From NCBI RefSeq assembly GCF_014681765.1, contig NZ_CP061498.1, forward strand, positions 1,997,501 through 2,061,500: a DNA stretch of 64,000 bases, given 5' to 3'. Positions 43,374 through 52,014 of the stretch are shown here, in pieces; position 1 is the stretch's first letter, and the number at the start of each line of letters is the position of its first letter. The position numbers were made by a program, and so were the translations under genes. The DNA comes from Roseicitreum antarcticum. Its GTDB lineage: Bacteria > Pseudomonadota > Alphaproteobacteria > Rhodobacterales > Rhodobacteraceae. The notes under the pieces were generated by a model. That model had not been told where the DNA came from. It saw only the letters and a program-made list of their open reading frames with translations, and did not search any database.

Positions 43374-44158
43374 GCCTGACCACCAGCATTCTGCCAACCG
43401 CCTTCCTGGCCCGCCCGCTGGCCCATCGTGCCCTGCATGACGCAGGCGCGGGCCGGGTGGAAAACGCCCCCGCCGCCATCCGCGCGGCGGTGGCGGCGGG
43501 CTATGGGATCGAGGTGGACGTGCAACGCGCGGCCGACGGGCAAGCGGTGGTGTTCCATGACGACACGCTGGACCGGCTGACCGACGCGGCGGGGCCGGTG
43601 CGTGCGCGCGCGGCAGCGGAACTGGGACAAACCTTGCTGCGTGGCGGTCGCGGCGACACGATCCCCACGCTGGCGCAGGTCTGCGACTGGGTCGGCGGCG
43701 CGATGCCGCTGCTGATAGAGATCAAGGATCAGGACGGCGCGCTTGGCCACGGCGTCGGCCCGCTGGAAGCGGCCGTTGCCGATGTGCTGAAGCGCTACAG
43801 CGGCCCGGCTGCCGTAATGTCCTTCAACCCGCACAGCATGGCGCAAATGGCCCGATTCGCGCCGGGCCTGCCGCGCGGACTGGTCACCTGTGACTTTGCC
43901 GCGCCAGACTGGCCCGGGGTGCCCGCCGACCGCCTGTCGCACCTGCGCGCCATCGCTGATTTTGACGCAGTGGGGGCGGCCTTCATCTCGCACCAGGCGA
44001 CGGATTTGGGCGCGGCGCCGGTCGCGGCCCTGCGCGCGCGCAAGGTGCCGGTGCTGTGCTGGACGATCCGTAGCGTCGGGGCCGAGGCTGCGGCGCGCAA
44101 GATCGCAGACAACATCACCTTTGAAGGGTATCTGCCGACATTGGACGGGGCGGCATAA
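43370..44158 (+). CDS. Glycerophosphodiester phosphodiesterase (GDPD)
   Basis: A 262-residue TIM-barrel phosphodiesterase that cleaves glycerophosphodiesters into sn-glycerol-3-phosphate and an alcohol. Seen: LAHRALHD near residue 16 with the catalytic HR pair, GIEVDVQRAADGQAVVFHDDTLDRLT near 48 holding the metal-binding E, D and the second histidine. No signal peptide, so cytoplasmic. It overlaps ridA by ATGA and precedes the acetyltransferase gene, a frequent group in Rhodobacteraceae. Confidence 0.93.
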   Translation: MSLTTSILPTAFLARPLAHRALHDAGAGRVENAPAAIRAAVAAGYGIEVDVQRAADGQAVVFHDDTLDRLTDAAGPVRARAAAELGQTLLRGGRGDTIPTLAQVCDWVGGAMPLLIEIKDQDGALGHGVGPLEAAVADVLKRYSGPAAVMSFNPHSMAQMARFAPGLPRGLVTCDFAAPDWPGVPADRLSHLRAIADFDAVGAAFISHQATDLGAAPVAALRARKVPVLCWTIRSVGAEAAARKIADNITFEGYLPTLDGAA

Positions 44159-44346
44159 CGCCAGCATCCCTTCTGCGCGCGCGCGCGCCGCCACAGGTTC
44201 TTTGCACCGGGTGCGGCCCTGCCCCTTGATCCGCGCGGCGGATGCGCCACGTTTCTTGCAAAGCGGCCCGCCCGCCGCGATGATCTACCCGACCCAGCGT
44301 CACACCGCCCCGCGATGGCGAACCCAACCAACGGACCCGCGCGCCC

Positions 44347-45561
44347 ATGTCCCAAGATCCCGGCCCCCATACCTCTGTCAGCGAGACATCCATCAGCCTG
44401 ACGGCGCATACCGCGCTGCATCAGATCGACCCCGCCGACTGGGACGCCTGCGCCTGCCCCGAAGCAGCAACGGGCGCGGGCCCCGCGCACGACCCTTTCA
44501 CCACCTACAGGTTCTTGCGGGCGCTGGAAGATTCGCGCTCGGTCGGGGCGGGGACGGGCTGGCAGCCGCAGTATCTGGTGGCGCGCGACGGCGAGCGGGT
44601 GATTGCCGTGGCACCGATGTACGCCAAGGGGCACAGCCAGGGCGAATATATCTTTGACCACATGTTCGCCGATGCCTATCAGCGCGCGGGCGGGCGCTAT
44701 TACCCCAAGCTGCAATGCGCGGTGCCCTTCACGCCTGCCACGGGGCGGCGGTTCCTGACCCTGCCGGGGTGCGAAGACCTGGGCACCGAGGCGCTGTTGC
44801 AAGGCATGGCGCAGATCGCGGAGGACAACAAACTATCCTCGGCCCATGTCACGTTCTGCACCGAAGCCGAGGCCGCGCGTGGGGTAGCGGCGGGCTATCT
44901 GCACCGTGTCACCCAGCAATTCCATTGGGAAAACCCCGGGATCGACAGCTTTGACGGCTTTCTCGGCACATTGTCTTCGCGCAAGCGCAAGGCGATCCGC
45001 AAGGAACGCGCCACAGCAAATGCCTTTGGCGGCACGATTCACGCGCTGACCGGCGATGCGATCCAGCCCGAACACTGGGATGCGTTCTGGCAGTTCTATC
45101 AAGACACCGGTGCGCGCAAATGGGGCACGCCCTACCTGACACGGGCGTTCTTCAAGCTGGCGCAGGAACGGCTGCGCGATGATATCTTGCTGGTGCTGGC
45201 GGAACGCGACGGGGAATGGGTGGCCGGCGCGCTGAACTTCATTGGCCGCGACACGCTGTTTGGCCGCTACTGGGGGTGCGTGGAAGATCACCCCTGTCTG
45301 CATTTTGAGCTGTGCTATTACCGCGCGATTGATTTCGCGCTGGAGCATGGCCTGTCCCGGGTCGAGGCCGGGGCGCAGGGCGCACATAAACTGGCGCGCG
45401 GCTATCTGCCCCGTCCGGTGCATTCGCTGCACTGGTTCCCCAACCCCAATTTCCACGCCGCCGTCGCGCAATACCTGGAGGAGGAGCGCGCCGCGATTGA
45501 TGAGGAGATCGAGGTGCTGACCAGCTATGGACCGTTCCGAAAGACGATGCAGGAGGATTGA
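44347..45561 (+). CDS. FemAB-like GNAT-fold acyltransferase (DUF482 family)
   Basis: A 404-residue protein with two tandem GNAT-like folds. Seen: PQYLVARDGERVIAVAPMYAKGHSQGEYIFDHMFADAYQRAG-type block near residues 76-117, the long FLGTLSSRKRKAIRKER helix near 210, and FELCYYRAIDFALEHGLSRVEAGAQGAHKLARGYLP near 320-355, hallmark of the DUF482/peptidogalycan group. Function is unproven; transfer of an aminoacyl or acyl group is inferred. It is followed by terminator-like hairpins. Confidence 0.88.
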   Translation: MSQDPGPHTSVSETSISLTAHTALHQIDPADWDACACPEAATGAGPAHDPFTTYRFLRALEDSRSVGAGTGWQPQYLVARDGERVIAVAPMYAKGHSQGEYIFDHMFADAYQRAGGRYYPKLQCAVPFTPATGRRFLTLPGCEDLGTEALLQGMAQIAEDNKLSSAHVTFCTEAEAARGVAAGYLHRVTQQFHWENPGIDSFDGFLGTLSSRKRKAIRKERATANAFGGTIHALTGDAIQPEHWDAFWQFYQDTGARKWGTPYLTRAFFKLAQERLRDDILLVLAERDGEWVAGALNFIGRDTLFGRYWGCVEDHPCLHFELCYYRAIDFALEHGLSRVEAGAQGAHKLARGYLPRPVHSLHWFPNPNFHAAVAQYLEEERAAIDEEIEVLTSYGPFRKTMQED

Positions 45562-45891
45562 AGGGGGCGGCTGAGGGCAAGCCTCAGCGCCCTTCGGGGG
45601 CGCAAGATTTTCCCAGCCAGAATCCTTGGCGATCAGGGCCCCGGGCTTTATGGACAACGCACAGCTTGCACGCTGTATTTTGACACAGCATAGGCCACCT
45701 CCTGCTGCCGACAGTAAAAAGACCCACTTGTCGTGCGTGCGGCTTCGACCCCGGGGGCTGTTGTGGGAAGCTATCGCGTCGGCCCTTTCCACCAGACCTT
45801 TCAGACAACGCGGCCCAGGTGTCACCCGGCCAAGGCCCCAGGACCAAACCTGCCGCCAACCGCTGCTGGCGCCGGCGCGCAGCCCCTGCCC
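45562..45891. other. Intergenic region between converging genes
   Basis: The 330 bases contain the paired hairpins at 45570-45603 and otherwise nothing I recognise. Short open frames on the plus strand show no motif. Confidence 0.5.
45570..45603. terminator. Two overlapping hairpins after the GNAT gene
   Basis: GCTGAGG-GCAAG-CCTCAGC (45570-45588) and GCGCCC-TTCG-GGGGCGC (45587-45603) share two bases and cannot form fully at once. No U-run follows. Confidence 0.5.
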
Positions 45892-46644
45892 CTACTTGCC
45901 GCCGCCGAATATCCGATAATACAGCCAGTCAGGAAAGAACTGCGACAGGCGGAAAAGCCACGAGAACACCATGGGGAAGCTGCGCTTGAAATACGGCGTG
46001 CCCATATGCTCGAACATCTCACGCGCCGCATCGTCGGGCTGCATGAGGAAGGGCATGCTGAATTGATTCTTCTCGGTCAGCCGGGTCTTGATGAAACCGG
46101 GATTGGCGACCTGCACCTGAATGTCACTGCCGCGCAGGTCACATTGCATCGATTCCGCCAGATGCATCACCCCTGCCTTGCTCGAGCCATAGCCGATGGA
46201 CCCGGGCAGCCCACGAAAGCCCGACAGGCTGCCGGTCAGCACGATATGCCCGCGCCCGCGCTGCATAAACCCCGGCATCACCGCGCCCACCACGCGGGCC
46301 GCGCCCGTGAAGTTGATGTCGCACATCGCTTCGGCCTTTTCGGCGTCCCATTCCCTGGCAGAGAACGGCCAGTAGACCCCCGCCAGATAGACCACACCGT
46401 CCAGTTCGCCCGCCGCCGCAACCGCCGCGGCTGCCGCCGCTTTCACCGACGCCAGATCGCTCGCATCCACCGGCACGACATGGGCGGTACCCGGCAAGCT
46501 GTCGGCCAGGTCTTGCAGCCGGTCGGCGTTGCGCGCGCTCAGTACCAGCTCGACGCCGGCGCGGCTCATCCTTTCGGCCAGGGCGCGGCCCAGCCCCTCG
46601 CTGGCGCCTACCAGCCAATAGCGTTTGCCTGCCCATTCTCTCAT
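45892..46644 (-). CDS. Short-chain dehydrogenase of the sigma-E-type operon
   Basis: A 250-residue SDR with VGASEGLGRALAERM at residue 8, LAGVYWPF near residue 88, GSLSGFRGLPGSIGYGSSKAGVMHLAESMQCDL near 135-165 (serine, tyrosine and lysine of the catalytic triad). The last gene of the five-gene unit amine oxidase-DUF1365-MFS-DUF3833-SDR; it overlaps DUF3833 by ATGA. In Rhodobacter the same genes respond to singlet oxygen through RpoE. A role in altering membrane lipids is inferred. Confidence 0.9.
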   Translation of the reverse strand: MREWAGKRYWLVGASEGLGRALAERMSRAGVELVLSARNADRLQDLADSLPGTAHVVPVDASDLASVKAAAAAAVAAAGELDGVVYLAGVYWPFSAREWDAEKAEAMCDINFTGAARVVGAVMPGFMQRGRGHIVLTGSLSGFRGLPGSIGYGSSKAGVMHLAESMQCDLRGSDIQVQVANPGFIKTRLTEKNQFSMPFLMQPDDAAREMFEHMGTPYFKRSFPMVFSWLFRLSQFFPDWLYYRIFGGGK

Positions 46645-47198
46645 GCATCGACCTTTCGCATCGTGGCAACCAATTCCGCCACCTTGATCCCGTACTTACG
46701 GAACTGACTGCGGTTCACTACGGTTCCATTCTCGACCATATACATCCAGTCGGTCACGTCCAGCGCATGCCCCCCGGCGCTTTCGGGCAGGCGGATGGTA
46801 TAGTCCAGCCGCAGCGCCGATCCCGTCTGCTGCCCGGTGCCGGGCGCGACCAGATCATCGGCCTCTGCCCGGATAGCGCCGTCATTGCCCAGCGTCAGGC
46901 GCCATTCGCGCGACTGCTGCGAGCCGCTGTCATAGCGAAAATCCTCGCTCAGGACGCCTTTGTTGCCGTCCCAGCGCCCGTGCATGTCGGCGACAAAGCG
47001 GCTGGAAACCTTGCCGGTCGGCCCATAAATCACGCCTTCGCACAAGATCGGGCCGGACAGCGCCGTGCGGATGTCGATGGGCGGGCCGTCGGTATAATCG
47101 GCAGCGGCCTGCGACCGGAAGCCGACATAGCGTTGCGCCACAATCAGCGCCAGCCCGGTCAGAACGCCACCAAGGATCAGGGTCAGCAAAGTATCCAT
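46641..47198 (-). CDS. DUF3833 membrane-anchored protein
   Basis: A 185-residue protein with an N-terminal membrane anchor (LLTLILGGVLTGLALIVAQ) and a beta-rich DUF3833 domain: GVIYGPTGKVSSRFVADMHGRWDGNKGVLSEDFRYDSG-type region near residues 55-90 and LDVTDWMYMVENGTVVNRSQFRKYG near 145. It resembles lipocalin-like lipid-binding folds by its strand pattern. The start at 47198 (MDTLL) follows the MFS stop by 4 bases. Function unknown. Confidence 0.88.
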   Translation of the reverse strand: MDTLLTLILGGVLTGLALIVAQRYVGFRSQAAADYTDGPPIDIRTALSGPILCEGVIYGPTGKVSSRFVADMHGRWDGNKGVLSEDFRYDSGSQQSREWRLTLGNDGAIRAEADDLVAPGTGQQTGSALRLDYTIRLPESAGGHALDVTDWMYMVENGTVVNRSQFRKYGIKVAELVATMRKVDA

Positions 47199-47202
47199 AC
47201 GC

Positions 47203-48459
47203 TCAACTTTCTTTCGCAACCGGCCCGGGCCCGTTCAGGGGCGTGCGCGCCAACAGCCCCATGGCCAGAAGTTTCAGCACACAAGGCACCACTGCATATA
47301 AATACGTCAGAGCCTGCAAAGCGGATTGAGAATTGTTGGACCCCGGCGCGAATCCCGCCCAGTCCAGCGCAGGCAAGATTGTCAGCGCCGCCATGGCCAG
47401 CGTTGCCTTGGTGACAAAAGCCCAAAGGCCAAACCCCTGGCTGGCATCGGATGAAATCGCCGCAACCCGGCGCGAAAAGAGCGCGGACAAAAGCGTCAGA
47501 TCCGCGCCCAGCCCAGCGCCCGTCAGCACGCAGATCAGCGCGAAGGGCGCGATGTCGCCCGCCCCAAAGGTCAGCACAGCGGCGAAGGACACCACCGCCA
47601 GCGCCATGCCCGTCAACAGCATCGGCTTTGCGCCGTAGCGATCGGCCAGCCGTGCCCAAAGGGGGGCAGACCCGGCGGCGGACAGGAAGAACAACAGCAG
47701 CAAAGGCCCCTCCCACCCCGGGGCCTGCAAGCGGCTTTCGACATAGAACAGGAACAGGGTCGAGGTGATGGCCACGGGCGTCGCATTCAGCAACGCGATC
47801 AGCAGCAACCGGCGTGCCACCACGTCCCGCAACACGACGCCAAAGCCGCCGCCGGGCAGGCTGATCTCTGCGCCCACGCGCCATTCTGCCGCCATGAGCC
47901 ACAGGGCAACCGCCGTCAGCGCCACGAAGCCCAGCGCAAACCCGGCAAAGGGCGCGTCAGTGACGGCGATCAGCACGGTCGGCGCGGCGGCTGCAAGGCA
48001 CACGCCGATCAGCCCGCCGGTTTCGCGCCATGCCGCCAGCCGAACATGCCCGCCCTGGCCCATGCCTTCGGCTTTTTGCGCGCCGGTGGCGTAGAAACAG
48101 ATGGTCAGGAAGGAAAACGCCGAAAACAGCGCGGTCAGCGTCAGGGCGAACCAGATCAGCGGCGCGATGGGCGGCGGCACGGCAAAGAGGCCCAGCATGG
48201 CCAGCGCCATCACGCCCGCCGCGCCCGCCACCGCCGCGCCGCGCATGCGCCGCGACCGGGCAGCCAACCAGCCCAGCGCGGGGTCTTGCACGAAATCCAG
48301 CAGCCGCAGCACAAACAGCACCGATCCCAGCGCCGTCAGCGTAACGCCATACTCATCAACGTAGAATTTCGGCGCGTGGATATAGATCGGCAGCCCGGCC
48401 ATGGCCAGAAGCCCCGCAAAGACCGCATAGGCGGGAAGGCGTTCCGGACGACCCGTCAT
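47203..48459 (-). CDS. MFS transporter (GPH/MelB-like, MFS_2)
   Basis: A 418-residue transporter with 12 membrane segments. Seen: the N-terminal AGLPIYIHAPKFYVDEYGV loop, FVLRLLDFVQDPALGWLAARSR near residue 50, the glycoside/cation symporter motif with D-x-D-P-x-x-G, and SAAGSAPLWARLADRYGAKPMLLTG near 255. It overlaps DUF1365 by ATGA. It probably moves a lipid-linked or amphipathic solute in the RpoE pathway, which is inference from the neighbours. Confidence 0.9.
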   Translation of the reverse strand: MTGRPERLPAYAVFAGLLAMAGLPIYIHAPKFYVDEYGVTLTALGSVLFVLRLLDFVQDPALGWLAARSRRMRGAAVAGAAGVMALAMLGLFAVPPPIAPLIWFALTLTALFSAFSFLTICFYATGAQKAEGMGQGGHVRLAAWRETGGLIGVCLAAAAPTVLIAVTDAPFAGFALGFVALTAVALWLMAAEWRVGAEISLPGGGFGVVLRDVVARRLLLIALLNATPVAITSTLFLFYVESRLQAPGWEGPLLLLFFLSAAGSAPLWARLADRYGAKPMLLTGMALAVVSFAAVLTFGAGDIAPFALICVLTGAGLGADLTLLSALFSRRVAAISSDASQGFGLWAFVTKATLAMAALTILPALDWAGFAPGSNNSQSALQALTYLYAVVPCVLKLLAMGLLARTPLNGPGPVAKES

Positions 48460-49217
48460 TTACTGACCGGATCGGCTGGCGGTTCGGGCCTTGGATGGTA
48501 TTTCGCGCCACGCCACCACAGCTTCAGCGCCTGCCAGTGGATCAACCCCAGCACCCGGCGCGACCCGAAGGGCCGCCGCAGCAGCGCAAAGAGCAGCCCG
48601 CCATTGGTCAGCGCCACGCGCTTTCCGGTCAGCGTTGCGATCAGCCCGCCTGCGTCCTGGCCATATTCGATCCAGATGCCCACACGGTCGGCGGTGATGT
48701 CAAAACGGAACGTGTAATCCCCCGCCACCGGCTGGAAGGGCGAGACGTGGAACACCTTTGCCGCGCCCAGCCGGTCCTGCGGGCCGATGGGGCGCAGATC
48801 GTCATGGTGGCACAGGTAGGAATGCCGGTCACCGAAGGTGTTGTTCACCTCTGCAATCACCGCGCGCAGCGCGCCGCCGGTGTCATGGCACAGCCAGAAA
48901 CTGACCGGGTTGAACACATGACCCAATACGCGCGGCTGCGCCAGCAACAACAACTGCCCGTCGGTTGCGTGGGTCAGCCCATGGGCAGCCAGTACCTCGC
49001 GCACCCAGGGCGCGCCGCGCCCCGCACCCCTGTCGCCGCCGTGGTCGCTGTCATGCAAAGACACGATGTTGGCGCGGTTACGCGACAGCAGCGCGGGGGT
49101 GGACAGCGCGGCCTCGGGGTCGAACAGCAGGTAATCCACGCCATAGGTAAAGCGGTTGCCGATGCCGCCGCGCCGCCCGTGAAAAGTCTGGCCTGCGATA
49201 TGGTCCAGTACGCTCAT
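48456..49217 (-). CDS. DUF1365 family protein
   Basis: A 253-residue protein of DUF1365. Seen: a start GQTFHGRRGGIGNRFTYGVDYLLFD, LLLLAQPRVLGHVFNPVSFWLCHD near residue 100 (the RVLGYVFNPVSFWFC hallmark), EVNNTFGDRHSYLCHH near 127, and KVFHVSPFQPVAGDYTF near 158. It accompanies an amine oxidase and usually a cyclopropane fatty acid synthase in a lipid-modifying set. It overlaps both neighbours by 4 bases. Its reaction is unproven. Confidence 0.92.
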   Translation of the reverse strand: MSVLDHIAGQTFHGRRGGIGNRFTYGVDYLLFDPEAALSTPALLSRNRANIVSLHDSDHGGDRGAGRGAPWVREVLAAHGLTHATDGQLLLLAQPRVLGHVFNPVSFWLCHDTGGALRAVIAEVNNTFGDRHSYLCHHDDLRPIGPQDRLGAAKVFHVSPFQPVAGDYTFRFDITADRVGIWIEYGQDAGGLIATLTGKRVALTNGGLLFALLRRPFGSRRVLGLIHWQALKLWWRGAKYHPRPEPPADPVSK

Positions 49218-50509
49218 GCCGCCGTCACGCGGGGCCGCGCGCGACGCATCGCCTCGGCGACATCGACAGCGCTGGCAAAGCCATCCTCGTGGAAACCGTT
49301 GCGCATCCACGCGCCGCAGAACCATGTGTTGGCTGTCCCATTGACCGCGCGGATCGATTTTTGCGCGGCCAGCGCGGCCGTGTCATAGACCGGGTGGTGA
49401 AAGGTCGTGGCATCATAGATGCAATCTTCGCGCACGGGCCGGTTGCTGTTGAGCGTCACGAAATGCAGGTCATCCATCGGGATGGGTTGCAAAGAGTTCA
49501 TCCAGTAGCTGAGGCTGATCCGCTCGCGGTCGGCGGCGCTGGCCTCGCGGTAGACCCAACTTGCCCAGCATTTGCGCCGCACCGGCATGAAGGAAGTGTC
49601 GCAATGCAGCACGGCCTCATTCGTCTGGTAGCGCACGGCGCCAAGCGCTGCACGTTCGGTCGCGGAAGGGTCGGCCAGCAGCGACAGGGTCACATCGGAA
49701 TGGGTGGCAAAGATCACGTCGTCAAAGAACTCCCACGTGCCGCCTGCGGCCTTCACCTCGACCCCACGATCCACGCGGCGCACCGCGTTCACAGGGGCCG
49801 AGGTCCGCAGATCGACGCCCGCGTTGCGCAGATGCACCTCCAGCCGGCGCACATATTCTACCGACCCACCCTGTACCGTATACCATTGATGCTGGCCTTC
49901 ATGCGACATCAATGCGTGGTTTTCAAAGAAACTGACCATGGCAGCGGCGGGGAAATCCAGCACCTTCTGCGTGGGCATCGACCAGATCGCGCCAGAAAAC
50001 GGCAGCAGGTAGCGGTCGCGGAACCATGCCCCCGTGCCCAGCACGTCCAGCAGGTCGCGCACGGTCATCGCGGGATCCGTCGCGGCCTTCGGTGCGGCCT
50101 TGTTGAAATGCACGATGTCGCGCACCATGCGCAGGAACTTCGGGTTCACCGCGTTGCGCCGCACGGCAAACAGCGTATCGAGGTTTTCCAGCTGATATTC
50201 GCAGCGTCCGTCATCGAAAGAGGCGCCAAAGCTCATCTTGCTTTGGGTGACAGGCACATTCAGCCGGTCAAACAGCGCCGTCAAATGCGGATAATTGGCG
50301 TAATTGAACACGATGAACCCGGTGTCCACCGGCTGATCGCCGCGTTTGCCCGCCATGACGGTACGCGCATGCCCGCCAAGGCGCTTTGCTGCCTCGAACA
50401 CCACCACGTCATTTGTATCCGCCAGCAGATAGGCCGCGCCCATGCCGGATATGCCCGCCCCGATAACGGCAATGCGCCGGGGTGGGGTCTCAACCAATTC
50501 GAATGGCAT
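49214..50509 (-). CDS. FAD-dependent amine-oxidase-family protein
   Basis: A 431-residue flavoprotein with a Rossmann motif VIGAGISGMGAAYLLA at residue 14 and FEAAKRLGGHARTV near 37 (the second FAD motif), plus GFIVFNYANYPHLTALF near 66 and the C-terminal AVNGTANTWFCGAWMRNGFHEDGFASA. It is the first gene of the operon; the start at 50509 lies about 25 bases after the predicted start of transcription. Relatives in Rhodobacter are needed for ChrR turnover under singlet oxygen and take part in fatty-acid modification. The substrate is probably an unsaturated lipid. Confidence 0.93.
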   Translation of the reverse strand: MPFELVETPPRRIAVIGAGISGMGAAYLLADTNDVVVFEAAKRLGGHARTVMAGKRGDQPVDTGFIVFNYANYPHLTALFDRLNVPVTQSKMSFGASFDDGRCEYQLENLDTLFAVRRNAVNPKFLRMVRDIVHFNKAAPKAATDPAMTVRDLLDVLGTGAWFRDRYLLPFSGAIWSMPTQKVLDFPAAAMVSFFENHALMSHEGQHQWYTVQGGSVEYVRRLEVHLRNAGVDLRTSAPVNAVRRVDRGVEVKAAGGTWEFFDDVIFATHSDVTLSLLADPSATERAALGAVRYQTNEAVLHCDTSFMPVRRKCWASWVYREASAADRERISLSYWMNSLQPIPMDDLHFVTLNSNRPVREDCIYDATTFHHPVYDTAALAAQKSIRAVNGTANTWFCGAWMRNGFHEDGFASAVDVAEAMRRARPRVTAA

Positions 50510-50542
50510 GTATCGCGCTCTCCTGTCGCCTCGTTTACTTTT

Positions 50543-50572
50543 CTTTTACGCCCGTGCCCGGCAGGCGGATTA
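50543..50572 (-). promoter_or_regulatory. Predicted RpoE-type promoter of the amine oxidase operon
   Basis: On the minus strand TAATCC (50572-50567), 18 bases, then TAAAAG (50548-50543). TAATCC differs in one base from the TGATCC -35 of Rhodobacter sphaeroides RpoE promoters (from memory). Confidence 0.5.
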
Positions 50573-50590
50573 ACAAGTATTTTTAATCCG
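50566..50590. repeat. Inverted repeat CGGATTAA...TTAATCCG between divergent units
   Basis: A perfect 8-base inverted repeat with a 9-base centre (CAAGTATTT). Each arm holds a TAATCC hexamer on the outward-reading strand, so both divergent -35 elements are made by one symmetric site. Confidence 0.85.
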
Positions 50591-50613
50591 ACACAGGACA
50601 TGCGGCGTATTGT
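50584..50613 (+). promoter_or_regulatory. rpoE: Predicted autoregulatory promoter of rpoE-chrR
   Basis: TAATCC (50584-50589), 18 bases, then TATTGT (50608-50613), the same spacing as on the opposite strand. RNA would start near 50620, 100 bases before the rpoE ATG. Confidence 0.5.
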
Positions 50614-50719
50614 GGTTATGTTCGATATCACACAATCTTTTGAGAAAACGGATGCAGCGCCCCTCACGGCGTTCTATCATGGTGCCCAGCGCATTCATCC
50701 GGTTTCGTTCAAAGGGCAT

Positions 50720-51274
50720 ATGCAGGTGACAGAGGCAGAGGCCACCAGACCCGACTGGACCGCCCAGATCGAAAAGATCCGCGCGACGCAGGACGCGACG
50801 GCATTTCAGGAGTTGTTCGTTCATTTCGCCCCCCGCATCAAGGCGTTCTTGATGAAATCCGGCACGACCGAGTCGATGGCCGAGGAATGCGCGCAAGATG
50901 TGATGGCCACCGTCTGGAACAAGGCACAGCAATTCGACCCGGCCCGCGCCGGGGTGGCGACGTGGATTTTCACCATCGCGCGGAACCGCCGCATCGACAT
51001 GATACGCAAGCAACGGCGCGCCGAACCCGAAGACCTGCCCTGGGGCCCCGAGCCCGAGCCCGATCAGGTCGATGTGATCGCCGTGCAGCAAGACACCCTG
51101 CGTTTGCAACAGGCGCTGGCCATCTTGCCGGAAAACCAGCGTGTGTTGATCGAACGCGCCTATTTCAATGATCTTTCCCACAGCGAGATTGCCGAAACCA
51201 CGGGTCTGCCCCTGGGCACGATCAAATCCCGAATACGACTGGCGCTGGAACGGCTGCGCCACGCGATGAACTGA
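50720..51274 (+). CDS. rpoE: ECF RNA polymerase sigma factor RpoE
   Basis: A 184-residue group IV sigma factor. Region 2 reads FQELFVHFAPRIKAFLMKSG and MAEECAQDVMATVWNKAQQFDP with WIFTIARNRRIDMIRK (residues 25-95); region 4 reads QALAILPENQRVLIERAYFNDLSHSEIAETTGLPLGTIKSRIRLALERLR. It matches RpoE of R. sphaeroides, the singlet-oxygen sigma factor, closely in order and wording. The start at 50720 fits that length; ATGs at 50618 and 50600 are in frame but lie at or near the predicted RNA start. It is held by ChrR, encoded 11 bases downstream. Confidence 0.95.
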   Translation: MQVTEAEATRPDWTAQIEKIRATQDATAFQELFVHFAPRIKAFLMKSGTTESMAEECAQDVMATVWNKAQQFDPARAGVATWIFTIARNRRIDMIRKQRRAEPEDLPWGPEPEPDQVDVIAVQQDTLRLQQALAILPENQRVLIERAYFNDLSHSEIAETTGLPLGTIKSRIRLALERLRHAMN

Positions 51275-51285
51275 GAAAGCACCAG

Positions 51286-51945
51286 ATGATCGAGCACCAT
51301 CTCTCAGACTCCCTGTTGATTGGCTACGCCGCAGGCACATTGCCCGAGGCGTTCAACCTGGTCGTGGCGACCCATGTGTCGCTCTGCGACGATTGCCGCG
51401 CGCGCCTTGGCGCATTCGAGGCGCTGGGCGGCGCTATGCTGGAAGAAGCCACTGACACCGCAGCGGCCCCCGCCGCGATGTCCCAGGGCGCTTTCGAGGC
51501 GACGATGCGGCGCATCACCAACATGCCGCCAGAACCTGCGCGCGCCCCGCGCCCGCGCAGCACCGGCTTGTTCCCTGCGCCGCTGGTCGATTACGTCGGC
51601 GGCGATCTGGACGCGGTGAAATGGCGCAGCGTTGGCGGCGGTGTGCGCCAGTCGATCCTGCCCACCTCAAAAGAGGCGTCGGTCCGGCTGCTGTACATCC
51701 CGGCGGGCGCTGCCGTGCCGGACCATGGCCACCGGGGGCTGGAACTGACGCTGGTGCTTCAAGGCGCGTTCCGCGACGATTTCGACCGTTTCGGCCCCGG
51801 CGATGTGGAAATCGCGACCGAGGAAACCAACCACACCCCCATCGCCGAGCCAGGCCCCGATTGCATCTGTCTGGCCGCGACCGACGCGCCGCTGCGCTTC
51901 AAGGGCCTGTTGCCAAAGCTGGCGCAGCCGTTCTTCCGCATCTAG
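51286..51945 (+). CDS. chrR: Zinc anti-sigma factor ChrR
   Basis: A 219-residue anti-sigma factor. The N-terminal zinc-binding domain keeps H5, H30, C34 and C37 (LIGYAAGTLP, then THVSLCDDC), one residue off the H6, H31, C35, C38 set known in R. sphaeroides. The C-terminal cupin keeps H147, H149, E153 and H183 (PDHGHRGLE, ETNHTPI), the second metal site needed for the response to singlet oxygen. It lies directly after rpoE in the same transcript. Confidence 0.95.
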   Translation: MIEHHLSDSLLIGYAAGTLPEAFNLVVATHVSLCDDCRARLGAFEALGGAMLEEATDTAAAPAAMSQGAFEATMRRITNMPPEPARAPRPRSTGLFPAPLVDYVGGDLDAVKWRSVGGGVRQSILPTSKEASVRLLYIPAGAAVPDHGHRGLELTLVLQGAFRDDFDRFGPGDVEIATEETNHTPIAEPGPDCICLAATDAPLRFKGLLPKLAQPFFRI

Positions 51946-52014
51946 CGCGGGCCGCCTGAGATACGCTTGCCCAAAGGGTGCAGGCAGTGTCATGCGCCAA
52001 CACGACGGCCAACC

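Noticed and set aside
44174-44188. Alternating GC tract (possible Z-DNA)
   Set aside because: Only about 15 bases long and expected by chance in such GC-rich intergenic DNA.
49289-50719. Long N-terminal extension of the rpoE frame
   Set aside because: It runs through the amine oxidase gene on the other strand; the sigma factor core begins after 50720 and predicted promoters lie at 50584-50613.
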